Origin: Thiocystis violascens
Lineage (GTDB): Bacteria; Pseudomonadota; Gammaproteobacteria; Chromatiales; Chromatiaceae
Direction: 5' to 3'
NCBI GenBank assembly: GCA_020721065.1
Contig: DYNM01000006.1
Span: 1 to 64,000 of the forward strand
Length of the DNA stretch: 64,000 nt
Of this stretch, positions 49,011 through 57,832 are shown piece by piece; positions within the stretch are counted from its first letter, which is position 1, and the number at the start of each line of letters is the position of its first letter. A program made the translations under genes and the position numbers. The notes under the pieces were generated by a model that made no database searches, was not told the origin of the DNA, and saw only the letters and a program-made list of their open reading frames with translations.

Positions 49011-50411
49011 ATGACAGACGCATCCTCTCTTTCTCGTCCGCTTGATAACGATGCCGAAGCCGCTGTGCTGCGCCAGACGCTGGCGCAAATGCGCCGCGAG
49101 GCGGAAACGGAAGTGCAGCGGCTCAATGCTCAGATCGCCGAGCGCAGTCGTCAAACCGCAACGTCGGTGGCATCGGTCGCCGCTCAAATCGCGTTGCAGC
49201 AAGAAATGACCGTGCTTAACCAAACGCTGAAGGTCAAAACGCAGGCACTCGATCACATCACGGATGAATGTCGGCGGCTGGAAGATGCGCTGGAAGATCA
49301 AAATGTGGCGCTCGACAGCTTGCAGCAGGAAATCGAACGCAAAGAACGGGCGTTGACCTCAGCGCGGGAAGAAGTGGAGCGAATGCGCCGTGAACTCGCC
49401 AATCGCGCTCCGTCGGTCGCCAACCAATTCCTGAGTGCCGCAATCACTGCGCTGAGTGGACGCCGCGTCCGCTTGTTGATTGGCATCAGCGCGGTGCTGG
49501 CGGCACTCGGCAGTGCCGGCTGGTGGTGGCGGCAACCGCTGTTGAGCGCGTGGCAACACAGTTCGACAGCAGTGCTGGCGCATCTCACGCCCGCACCCGT
49601 CGTCACTCCGCCGCGCCTCATCTCGGAACCGGCAGTGGAATCGGCAGCAGCGCCAGCCCCGTCGTCCGTCAGCACGCCATCGCCGCCGCCCGCGCAGCGG
49701 GATCGGTTACGCAGCGGCGGATTGGCGCCCACGCTCGCTGCCTTACCCGGCGGCACCTTGCAAATGGGTGTCAATCGGCTGGGCGGTGAGGATTACAGTC
49801 CGGCACACGCGGTGCAGCTCGCGCCGTTTTTGATCGGCATTCACGAGGTCACGGTGCAGGAATATGACCGCTTTGCCCAAGTGACCGGACGGACGCTGCC
49901 GGATGATTTCGGCTGGGGACGCGGCAATCAACCCGTCGTCGGCGTGAGTTGGGCCGATGCGGTGGCCTATACCGAGTGGTTATCGCGTGAAACCGGGCAT
50001 CAATACCGTTTGCCCAGCGAAGCCGAATGGGAATTTGCCGCCCGCGCCGGTAGCGCCAGCTCATTTTGGTGGGGATTTACGTTAGAACCGCAACGCGCCG
50101 TCTGTTTTGACTGCGGCACCGCGTGGGATCGCCGCTCGCCCGCGCCGGTTGGACGCTTTGCCGCCAACCCGTTTGGACTGCACGACACCGCCGGCAACGC
50201 GATGGAATGGGTCGCCGACTGCTATCACCCCAATTATCAAGGTGCGCCAGCGGATGGACGAGCATGGCTGGATAACACCTGCAGCGAGCGCGTGGCACGC
50301 GGTGGCGCGTTTAATAAACCCTCAGCATCCATGCGCGTCTACGTTCGCGCCCATTTCAGCGCGGAAACCAAATTGAATTCGCTTGGATTTCGTGTCGCAC
50401 GGGCGCGTTAA
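49011..50411 (+). CDS. Membrane-anchored formylglycine-generating-enzyme-like (SUMF1) protein
   Basis: The 466-residue protein has a cytoplasmic coiled coil (about 10-135, rich in E, R, Q and L), one membrane segment (about 150-170, LLIGISAVLAALGSAGWWW), a proline- and alanine-rich linker, and a C-terminal FGE-sulfatase-like domain from about 240: PGGTLQMGVNRLGGEDYSPAHAV, IHEVTVQEYDRFA, YRLPSEAEWEFAARAG, GLHDTAGNAMEWVADCY and NSLGFRVAR. True FGEs oxidise a sulfatase cysteine, but many relatives lack that activity and serve binding or regulatory roles. With no sulfatase gene nearby, I would not call this an FGE. The domain is expected outside the inner membrane. Confidence 0.88.
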   Translation: MTDASSLSRPLDNDAEAAVLRQTLAQMRREAETEVQRLNAQIAERSRQTATSVASVAAQIALQQEMTVLNQTLKVKTQALDHITDECRRLEDALEDQNVALDSLQQEIERKERALTSAREEVERMRRELANRAPSVANQFLSAAITALSGRRVRLLIGISAVLAALGSAGWWWRQPLLSAWQHSSTAVLAHLTPAPVVTPPRLISEPAVESAAAPAPSSVSTPSPPPAQRDRLRSGGLAPTLAALPGGTLQMGVNRLGGEDYSPAHAVQLAPFLIGIHEVTVQEYDRFAQVTGRTLPDDFGWGRGNQPVVGVSWADAVAYTEWLSRETGHQYRLPSEAEWEFAARAGSASSFWWGFTLEPQRAVCFDCGTAWDRRSPAPVGRFAANPFGLHDTAGNAMEWVADCYHPNYQGAPADGRAWLDNTCSERVARGGAFNKPSASMRVYVRAHFSAETKLNSLGFRVARAR

Positions 50412-50537
50412 TGGCGAAACCAATGAAGCGTGTCGGCTATTTTCGCTTTACCGCCGCCGGTATATCCTTGCCCCGCTTCAGTGTTGACTGACACGCCCGA
50501 TGGTGGCAGTCATTTTTCATTTTTTAGGAGACATCTC

Positions 50538-50774
50538 ATGCTCGGTGAATCACACGATCTGCGCCATGAATTCCCAGATTTAGACAACAAGATCGCCGCC
50601 CTGCGCTCTGATAACGCCGAGTTTGCGCGGTTAATGGACGAGTACAACGCGCTTGATGCGCGAATCCGCGACATTGAAGAACTCGGCACTCCAGTCGCCG
50701 ATGAAACGATTGAAGACCTGAAAAAACAGCGGCTGCATCTCAAAGATGTGCTTTACGCCTTGTTACGCGCTTAG
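50538..50774 (+). CDS. YdcH-like DUF465 small protein
   Basis: A 78-residue, mainly coiled-coil protein: HDLRHEFPDLDNKIAALRSDNAEFARLMDEYNALDARIRDIEE, then LKKQRLHLKDVLYALLRA. This is the YdcH/DUF465 pattern common in proteobacteria; function is unknown. The ORF track extends 36 codons upstream. The ATG at 50538 follows AGGAGACA and matches the family length. Confidence 0.9.
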   Translation: MLGESHDLRHEFPDLDNKIAALRSDNAEFARLMDEYNALDARIRDIEELGTPVADETIEDLKKQRLHLKDVLYALLRA

Positions 50775-50792
50775 TGCCTGCTGCCGCCCATC

Positions 50793-51431
50793 GTGAACCA
50801 CCACATCCTGTTGGTCACCGCGTTTCAACAAAACTGTACCGTGTTCTGGTGTGAACGCACCCGCCGGGCAGCGATCATCGATCCCGGTGGCGAGGCAGCG
50901 CGAATTCTCGCGCTGATCGCCGATCTCAACCTGCAACCCGAACACCTGTTGCTCACACATGGTCATCTCGATCATGTCGGCGCGAGCGTAGAACTCGCCA
51001 CCGCGTGGGGACTGCCGATTACCGGCCCGCACTGCGACGACGCCTTCTTGTTCCAAACCCTCACCGTGCAAAGCCAGATGTTTGGATTTCCCCCCGTCGC
51101 GGATTTCATGCCCACGCGCTGGGTGCAGCCGGGTGAGGTCATCACCTTTGGCGACGAGCAGCTTGACGTACTCCACTGTCCGGGACACACGCCCGGACAC
51201 GTTGTGTTCGTCAATCACGCCGCCCAACTCGCGCAGGTCGGCGACGTGTTATTTCGCGGTGCTATCGGGCGCACCGATTTACCGCGTGGCAATCACGCCC
51301 ACCTGCTGGCTTCCATTCATCAACGCCTCCTGCCATTAGGCGACGAGCTGCGTTTTATTCCCGGTCACGGCGCTCCCTCCACTATCGGCCACGAGCGCCG
51401 GACTAATCCCTTTATCATCAGCACTTCCTGA
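50793..51431 (+). CDS. MBL-fold metal hydrolase (glyoxalase II-like, YcbL type)
   Basis: A 212-residue metallo-beta-lactamase-fold protein with the metal-binding motif LTHGHLDHVGAS, then CPGHTPGHVVF, GDVLFRGAIGRTDLP and RFIPGHGAPS. The order and spacing match the small glyoxalase II-like hydrolases such as YcbL. The substrate cannot be read from sequence; thioester hydrolysis is typical of relatives. The start is a GTG, 18 bp after the DUF465 stop, so the two are probably cotranscribed. Confidence 0.92.
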   Translation: MNHHILLVTAFQQNCTVFWCERTRRAAIIDPGGEAARILALIADLNLQPEHLLLTHGHLDHVGASVELATAWGLPITGPHCDDAFLFQTLTVQSQMFGFPPVADFMPTRWVQPGEVITFGDEQLDVLHCPGHTPGHVVFVNHAAQLAQVGDVLFRGAIGRTDLPRGNHAHLLASIHQRLLPLGDELRFIPGHGAPSTIGHERRTNPFIISTS

Positions 51432-51441
51432 TGGAGGCGAC

Positions 51442-54294
51442 ATGTTATTTGCGCGATTCCTGAACCAACGCCCAGCGGCACCACCTTCTGCTGCTCCCGC
51501 CGCCACCGCCCCCACTCAGGACGCCCTCGCCGCGCAAGCCTGTCAACCCACGCTGGAGCCGGCACTCCGCTGTGCCGCCATTGCCCAGATGGTCAATCTG
51601 GCACTGCTGCGCCAACTGGCCAGCGATCCGCAGCCAGACATCCGCGCCGCCACCGCCGCCCGTTATCGAGAACTGCTGTGTAGCAGCGGCAATCCTGCGC
51701 TCCCGTTCACCGCCCAACTCGCCGCGCTCACCGCCAGCACCGAGCAATCCTTGCTTGATTTTGTCGCAATTAACGCCGACGAACCGGCGCTGCGACTGGC
51801 AGCATTAGCGCGTGTTAGCGATCCCGCCGTGTTAATCGACTGCGCCATTGCCGATCCCGTCGCCGCCCATCGCCGCGATGCCGTCGCTCGCTTAGACACC
51901 CGCGAAGCGTTGGAACAAGTGGTGCGGCTGATTGGCAAAAAGGACAAACACGTTTACCGCGTCGCTCGTGACAAGCTGCGGCAATTGGCCGAGCAAGAAG
52001 CGCAGCCCGCGCTGTTGCAAGCGCAATGTGAGGCGTTATGCACTGCCGCCAGCCGCCTCGGTCGCAGCGGCAGCAGTCAACAGGATCAGGCACTGCTGGC
52101 GCATTTAGATCAGCAATGGGCAGCGTTACCCACGCCAGCTCCCGCTGATTTACACGCCCGTTATCACGCCGAGCGTGAGCGTTTCCTCACCAGCATTGCC
52201 GCTCATGCCCAAGCGCAGGCAGCGCAAGTCGCCGCGCTGGAAGAAGACGCTGCTGCTCACGCTGAACGGCAAACCCTGCTGGATGCGTTGATCGCAGCCG
52301 CGCAGTTATCGGATGCCGCCGCCATTCAAGCCGAATGTGCCCGAGTGACTGCGGCATGGCTGGCATTGCCACCACTTGCCACGCCAGCACGTCATTTGGA
52401 ACAGCGTTATCAAACTCTGCATCAAACGGCGCTGGATGCCGCGCAGCAGTTGATCGCGCAGCGCGGACAAATTGAACGCTTGCAGCGGACGCTGGGGCTG
52501 GCGCAGCGCCTGCTGGATGACAGCAAGCCGTTGGAACATCGCCGCACCCGCTCGCTGTTGACGCAGGGACGCACGCTCGTTGCCAACCAGCCGGAGACGG
52601 AGTTGGCTGTGGAATTTATGGCGCTGGCGACGCGCTTGGAGGCGCGGCTGGCGCAGCAGCGTCACCACGCGGAACAACGTTTGCGTCAGCTTCCGGCGCG
52701 GGTGGCGGAATTGGAAACGCGGCTGGCGGCAGGTGAACTGAAAAAGGCTGATCCGCTGTATCAAAGCGTACAGGCGGGGCTGGCGCTGGTGTCTGCCAGT
52801 GAATTGCCAGCGGCGGCGGTGACGGACATTGCCCAGCGGTTGCGTTTGCTTGCGCCGCAATTGCGCGAGTTGCAACAGTGGCGGCGCTGGGGCGTCGATC
52901 AGCACCGCGAGGGGTTATGCGCGGAGATGGAGGCGTTGTGTACCGCCGAGCTGCCGTTGGCGGCGCTGGCGGAGCAGTTGCACCGGTTGCAAAGTGATTG
53001 GAAACAAGTCGATCAAGGCGGCGCACCGGCGAATCAGGCGCTGTGGGAGCGATTTCATGCTGCTGCGGAAACGGTTTATGCCCGTTGTCGTCCGTTTATG
53101 GCCGCGCAGGCGGTGGAGCGCGAGGCGAATCGGCTTGCCCGTGAGCAGGTGTGTCAGCAGTTGGAAACGTTTTTAAGTTTGGTCGATTGGGAGCGGGTGG
53201 AGTGGAAAAAAATCCTCCGCGCTGAACGAGAAATGCGGCAGATGTGGGCGGCGCTGGGCGCAACTGAGGGGCGCTATCACAAGGCGCTGGAGCGGCGGTT
53301 TTATCAGTTGCTGCGCCAGCTTGGTCGGCGTTTGGACGCCGAGCGCAAGCGGAATCAAGCGCAGAAACAGCAGTTATTGGAACAGGTGCTGGCGCTGGCG
53401 ACGCTGCCGGATTTGGAGACGGCGCTGGAGCAGGTGAAGCGGTTGCAGCGCGAGTGGCATACCACTGTGCCGGGACATCAGCGGATTGAAAACCGGCTGT
53501 GGCAGCAATTCCGCACGGCGTGTGATGCGGTGTTTGAACGGCGAGCGGCGCAGGTACACATGGTGGCGCATGAGGTGCAGGAACAGGTGGCGGTGCGTGA
53601 GGCGTTGTGTGCGCAAGTGCAGACGTTGGCGGCAGCGGTAACGCTCTCGCCGCTGCAAATCAAGGTGCAGATGTCTGAGCTTGAGGAGCGGTGGCGGCTG
53701 GCGCAGCAATTTCCGCTGGCGCGGCACTTGGCAACGGCGCTGGCGCGGCAGTGGCGCGAAGCTGGTGAGGCGGTGGCACGGCGGTTGGTAGCGGCGGAAT
53801 TGCAGCAGCGACAGGCAGCAGTGGCGGTGGTGCGACAACAGGCTGCTTGTTGTGAGCAGTTGGAGCACAGCGTGCTGGGGGTGGCGACGGTGCCGGTGCT
53901 GCCGGAAGTGGCGGCGCAGCAGTGGCAGGAACTGACGGCGGAGCACGCACCAGATGCGGCGTTGGCGGCGCGATTTGCGCAAGCATTGGCGGCAGTGGGG
54001 CAGCCGGAGCAGGTGGCGCTGTTGCACCAGCAGTTTGTAGTTAATGGCGCACGACGGCAGCAGTTGTGTCTGCAATTAGAGATTCTCGCCGGGATGGAGT
54101 CACCGCCGGAGTGGGCGCAGCAGCGGCTGGAGTTTCAGGTGGCGCGATTGGCGGAGCGGTTGGTTGGTGGTGAGGAGGACTCGTTGCTGGGTGCGACTGA
54201 GTTGTTGCACGAGTGGTATCGCTGCGGACCGGCTCCGGTTGATGCGGCGCTGGCGGTGCGATTTGAGCGGGCATGTTTGGCGCTGGCGTTGTGA
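51442..54294 (+). CDS. Large DUF349 domain protein
   Basis: A 950-residue protein made almost wholly of alanine-, leucine-, glutamine- and arginine-rich helices. The N-terminal 200 residues resemble helical repeats (RLAALARVSDPAVLIDCAIADPVAAHRRDAVARL). The rest contains repeated DUF349-type segments, such as LHRLQSDWKQVDQGGAPANQALWERFHAAAETVYARCRPF and VKRLQREWHTTVPGHQRIENRLWQQFRTACDAVFERR. Long coiled coils are predicted throughout. DUF349 proteins are widespread in gammaproteobacteria and of unknown function. It follows the MBL gene by about 10 bp, and the ppc start lies 14 bp beyond its stop. The coding sequence is strongly GC-rich. Confidence 0.85.
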   Translation: MLFARFLNQRPAAPPSAAPAATAPTQDALAAQACQPTLEPALRCAAIAQMVNLALLRQLASDPQPDIRAATAARYRELLCSSGNPALPFTAQLAALTASTEQSLLDFVAINADEPALRLAALARVSDPAVLIDCAIADPVAAHRRDAVARLDTREALEQVVRLIGKKDKHVYRVARDKLRQLAEQEAQPALLQAQCEALCTAASRLGRSGSSQQDQALLAHLDQQWAALPTPAPADLHARYHAERERFLTSIAAHAQAQAAQVAALEEDAAAHAERQTLLDALIAAAQLSDAAAIQAECARVTAAWLALPPLATPARHLEQRYQTLHQTALDAAQQLIAQRGQIERLQRTLGLAQRLLDDSKPLEHRRTRSLLTQGRTLVANQPETELAVEFMALATRLEARLAQQRHHAEQRLRQLPARVAELETRLAAGELKKADPLYQSVQAGLALVSASELPAAAVTDIAQRLRLLAPQLRELQQWRRWGVDQHREGLCAEMEALCTAELPLAALAEQLHRLQSDWKQVDQGGAPANQALWERFHAAAETVYARCRPFMAAQAVEREANRLAREQVCQQLETFLSLVDWERVEWKKILRAEREMRQMWAALGATEGRYHKALERRFYQLLRQLGRRLDAERKRNQAQKQQLLEQVLALATLPDLETALEQVKRLQREWHTTVPGHQRIENRLWQQFRTACDAVFERRAAQVHMVAHEVQEQVAVREALCAQVQTLAAAVTLSPLQIKVQMSELEERWRLAQQFPLARHLATALARQWREAGEAVARRLVAAELQQRQAAVAVVRQQAACCEQLEHSVLGVATVPVLPEVAAQQWQELTAEHAPDAALAARFAQALAAVGQPEQVALLHQQFVVNGARRQQLCLQLEILAGMESPPEWAQQRLEFQVARLAERLVGGEEDSLLGATELLHEWYRCGPAPVDAALAVRFERACLALAL

Positions 54295-54308
54295 CGGGCA
54301 CCGTTTCG

Positions 54309-57101
54309 ATGAATGACATCCCCCAAGATCAGGCGCTGGAGCGCGATATTCAGTTATTTACCGCGCTGCTCGGCGAGGTGCTGCGTGAGCACAGCCGCAA
54401 ACGGGTGTTAGTAATTGTGGAGCGATTGCGCGATGAATTCATGCAGTTGCGGGAGCGCGATGATCCGCTGCTGCGCGAAAAATTGATGACGCGCATCCAC
54501 AGCTTTGATCCGCAAACGCTGTCCGAAGTCATCCGCGCTTTCACTATTTATTTTGGGCTGGTCAACACTGCCGAGGAACTCAACGCGCATCTGGTGCGGA
54601 TGGATCGCATCGCTGACGGTGAACGGCTGTGGATTGGCTCGTTTGATGACACGCTGCGCCAGCTTCAAGCCGATGGCGTGAGCGCAGCGCAAGTGCAAAC
54701 CTTGCTAGATAACCTGTTGTATTTGCCAGTGTTTACTGCGCATCCGACTGAAGCGAAACGTCGCACCATTTCCGAAACATTTCGGCGGATTTTTCTGATT
54801 GGGCAGGATTTGCGCCGCCAGAAACTCAACGATGAGGAAATCGAGGAGAAATTGCAGGACTTGCTCACGCAGATTCAAATCCTGTGGAAAACCGACGAGG
54901 TGCGGGTTCACAAGCCGCAGGTGATCGATGAGATTCGGCAAGGGCTGTATTTTTTCCGCGAGTCGCTGTTTGCCGCCGTGCCCAAGGTCTATCACTTTTT
55001 GGAAAAGGCGGTGCGCCGTGCTTACGGTTCCCAGCACGGCATTCGGGTGCCGAGTTTGATCCGCTTTGGTTCGTGGATTGGCGGCGACCGCGACGGCAAT
55101 CCTTTTGTGACTCCAGAAACGACTGAGCTGGCGGTGCGGCTGCACAGCGAATTGGTGCTGGAGGAATATCTGGAGCGGGTGCGCAAATTGCGGCGAATGT
55201 TGAGTCATTCCAGTGCGTTATGTCAGGTGTCGCCCGCGCTGTTGGATAGCTTGGATGCCGATGAAGGCTATTGGGTGGCGGAGATGGGGCAAAGTGGGCA
55301 GCGGTTTCTGCACGAGCCGTATCGCCGCAAGCTGGCGCTGATCAGTCATCGCCTCAAGGCGAATTTGGCGCGAGTGCAGGCGCGGCTGCATCATCAAGAC
55401 CCGGCGGCGTTGGCGCGTGGTTATGCCAGCGATGCGGAATTTCTGGCGGATTTGGCGCTGATCCGCGATTCGCTGATTCACCACGGCGATGCCAGCGCCG
55501 CTGCCGGACCGTTGCAGGATTTGATTCGGCTGGCGGAAACCTTCGGCTTTCATCTCGTCCATCTCGATTTGCGTCAAGAATCTCAGCGCCACACCGAGGC
55601 GGTGACGGAATTATTCGCCCGGCAAGCTGGCGCACCGTTTTATCAAGCCTTTACGGAAGAGCAGCGGCTGCTGGCGCTGGCGGAATCCATCGCGCATCCA
55701 CATCCGTTTGTGATCGACAAGGCGACGTTGACGGCGGCGACGCGGGAAACGCTGGAAGTGTTTGAGGTGATGGCGCGGATGCGGGCGGAAATCGGCGCTC
55801 AGGTGTTTGGGCACTACGTCATTTCGATGACGCACAGCGCCAGCCATGTATTGGAGGTGATGTTGCTGGCGCGATTGGCGGGTTTGGTCGGCAAGGATCA
55901 AAACGGCTGGTTTTGTCATCTGCACGTTTCGCCGCTGTTTGAAACCATCGACGATCTGAGCCGTATCGCGCAGGTGATGGGCACTTTGTTTGCACATCCG
56001 ACCTATCGCGCTCTGCTGACTGCGTCCGGTAATCAGCAGGAAGTGATGCTGGGATATTCGGATTCGTGCAAAGACGGCGGCATTCTCGCGTCGGGCTGGC
56101 ATTTGTTTAGCGCCCAAAAAAGCGTGATCGCGCTGGCGGATGAATACGGGATTGCGTGTCGGTTGTTTCACGGACGCGGTGGCACGGTGGGGCGCGGCGG
56201 TGGCCCGACGCATGAGGCGATTTTGGCGCAGCCGCTGGACACCGTACACGGGCAAATTAAGTTCACGGAGCAGGGCGAGGTGTTGTCGTATCGCTACGCC
56301 AACCCGGAAACGGCGCGTTATGAATTGACGTTGGGAATCAGCGGTTTGATCAAAGCGAGCCGTTGTTTGATTGAGCCGCCCCGCGAGGAGCGCAACGATT
56401 ATCTGGGCATCATGGATGCGCTGGCGCACGACGGTGAGGCGGCGTATCGCCAACTGATCCGCGAGACGCCGGGGCTGTTGGATTATTTCTACGATTGCAC
56501 GCCGCTGGATGGGATTGCGCTGCTCAACATCGGTTCGCGCCCGTCGCATCGCAATAAAACGGATCGTTCGCTGGGTTCAATTCGGGCGATTCCGTGGGTG
56601 TTTGGCTGGGGGCAATCGCGCCACACGCTGCCGGCGTGGTTCAGCATCGGCTATGCCCTTGAGAAATATCGCAATAATGACGTGGAGCGGTTGGCGAAAT
56701 TGCAGCGGATGTATCAGGAATGGCCGTATTTTCGGGCGTTGCTGTCGAATACGCAGATGTCGCTGTTTAAGGCGGAAATGCGGATTGCCCGCGAATATGT
56801 GACGTTGGCGGACAATCGTGGGCAGGCAATGGCGATTTATGAGCTGATTGCGGCGGAATATCAGCGGACGTTGACGCAGGTGTTGCAGGTCGCAGGGCTG
56901 CATGGGTTGATGGAGGAAACGCCGGAGTTGCGTCATTCGCTGGCGCGGCGCAATCGTTATCTTGATCCGCTGAGTTACATTCAAATTGCGGTATTAAACC
57001 GCTATCGCACGGAACCAGAAGAAGAACAACGTGAGCAGTGGCTAGACCCGCTGTTGCGTTCAATCAACGCGATTGCGGCAGGAATGCGCAATACCGGCTG
57101 A
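54309..57101 (+). CDS. ppc: Phosphoenolpyruvate carboxylase
   Basis: PEP carboxylase makes oxaloacetate from PEP and bicarbonate to refill the TCA cycle. The bacterial enzyme signatures are all present: FTAHPTEAKRRT (catalytic histidine), GSWIGGDRDGNPFVT, LDLRQES, GYSDSCKDGGILAS (catalytic lysine) and FHGRGGTVGRGGGPTHEAILAQP. The ORF track begins 12 codons inside the DUF349 end. MNDIPQDQAL at 54309 is preferred and gives 930 residues. The C-terminus ends NAIAAGMRNTG, as is usual for the family. Its last 42 bp overlap the convergent TetR gene. Confidence 0.98.
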   Translation: MNDIPQDQALERDIQLFTALLGEVLREHSRKRVLVIVERLRDEFMQLRERDDPLLREKLMTRIHSFDPQTLSEVIRAFTIYFGLVNTAEELNAHLVRMDRIADGERLWIGSFDDTLRQLQADGVSAAQVQTLLDNLLYLPVFTAHPTEAKRRTISETFRRIFLIGQDLRRQKLNDEEIEEKLQDLLTQIQILWKTDEVRVHKPQVIDEIRQGLYFFRESLFAAVPKVYHFLEKAVRRAYGSQHGIRVPSLIRFGSWIGGDRDGNPFVTPETTELAVRLHSELVLEEYLERVRKLRRMLSHSSALCQVSPALLDSLDADEGYWVAEMGQSGQRFLHEPYRRKLALISHRLKANLARVQARLHHQDPAALARGYASDAEFLADLALIRDSLIHHGDASAAAGPLQDLIRLAETFGFHLVHLDLRQESQRHTEAVTELFARQAGAPFYQAFTEEQRLLALAESIAHPHPFVIDKATLTAATRETLEVFEVMARMRAEIGAQVFGHYVISMTHSASHVLEVMLLARLAGLVGKDQNGWFCHLHVSPLFETIDDLSRIAQVMGTLFAHPTYRALLTASGNQQEVMLGYSDSCKDGGILASGWHLFSAQKSVIALADEYGIACRLFHGRGGTVGRGGGPTHEAILAQPLDTVHGQIKFTEQGEVLSYRYANPETARYELTLGISGLIKASRCLIEPPREERNDYLGIMDALAHDGEAAYRQLIRETPGLLDYFYDCTPLDGIALLNIGSRPSHRNKTDRSLGSIRAIPWVFGWGQSRHTLPAWFSIGYALEKYRNNDVERLAKLQRMYQEWPYFRALLSNTQMSLFKAEMRIAREYVTLADNRGQAMAIYELIAAEYQRTLTQVLQVAGLHGLMEETPELRHSLARRNRYLDPLSYIQIAVLNRYRTEPEEEQREQWLDPLLRSINAIAAGMRNTG

Positions 57102-57749
57102 AGCGGCGGGTGGGTGCGCCAGCGCCGTGAGCATTAAATCCACACTCGCTTCAATCCGCGTTTGCAGGACTTCCGAACTGGGGCGCGGACACCCACCGAT
57201 TAACAATCCCGTCGCCTGAAAGCCCTGCCACATGCCCAACAATTGTTCGGCAGCTTGCGCGGTGTCGTGCGCCCGCAACGCGCCGCACTCCACCGCTGCT
57301 GCTAATAATTCGGCTAATTTCGTGCGGGTCGCTTCCGCACCTTCTTGATAAAGCAACTGCCCCAGCCACGGCTGCTGTCCGGCTTGGCTCGCCAATAGGC
57401 GCTGGAGATTGAGAAACTCATCGCCGGTTAAAAAAGTCATCAAGCTCATGCCGAACGTCAGCAACGCTTGGCGCAACGCCGCCGGTGCGGTGGGCAATCC
57501 TTCCAGCGCCGCAGTCATCATGTTGCGCTGCGCTAGAATCACGGCACGCATCACGCCCGGCAGATCGCTGAAATGGGCATATACCGTGACCTTCGACACT
57601 CCCGCAGCTCGCGCCACCGCCTCAATGCTCAACCGCGCCACGCCACCGCGAAACAATAGTGCTCGTGCTGCCGCAATAATTGCAGCGCGTTTCGCCGCAT
57701 CGGGCGGACGTCCGCGTCGCGGCGCAAGTGTTGTCATCGCAGTCGTCAT
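57060..57749 (-). CDS. TetR family transcriptional regulator
   Basis: A TetR/AcrR-type repressor of 229 residues. The DNA-binding helix-turn-helix is IEAVARAAGVSKVTVYAHFSDLPGVMRAV (about 40-70), preceded by a basic N-terminus, RRGRPPDAAKR. The C-terminal ligand domain is alanine- and leucine-rich and of the AefR-like kind. An in-frame ATG four codons later is also possible. Its 3' end overlaps ppc in antisense by 42 bp. The divergent neighbour is the Ser/Thr kinase gene, a possible target, but no operator was identified in the 83-bp gap. Confidence 0.9.
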   Translation of the reverse strand: MTTAMTTLAPRRGRPPDAAKRAAIIAAARALLFRGGVARLSIEAVARAAGVSKVTVYAHFSDLPGVMRAVILAQRNMMTAALEGLPTAPAALRQALLTFGMSLMTFLTGDEFLNLQRLLASQAGQQPWLGQLLYQEGAEATRTKLAELLAAAVECGALRAHDTAQAAEQLLGMWQGFQATGLLIGGCPRPSSEVLQTRIEASVDLMLTALAHPPAASAGIAHSCRNRVD

Positions 57750-57832
57750 CGCAGCAGGGCTGGCGGATGCCAGCGGTTAATGAAATAAAACACTTCTTTT
57801 TTCAACGGCATCGCTCACTTTAAGAGGTTTTT

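Noticed and set aside
48801-49301. Minus-strand ORF of 166 residues over the nifEN-upstream gap
   Set aside because: It overlaps short inverted repeats and the coding start of the FGE-like gene, and has no recognisable domain or start signal.
52306-54075. Long minus-strand ORFs rich in R, Q, P and A opposite the DUF349 and ppc genes
   Set aside because: They are antisense shadows of GC-rich, stop-poor coding sequence.
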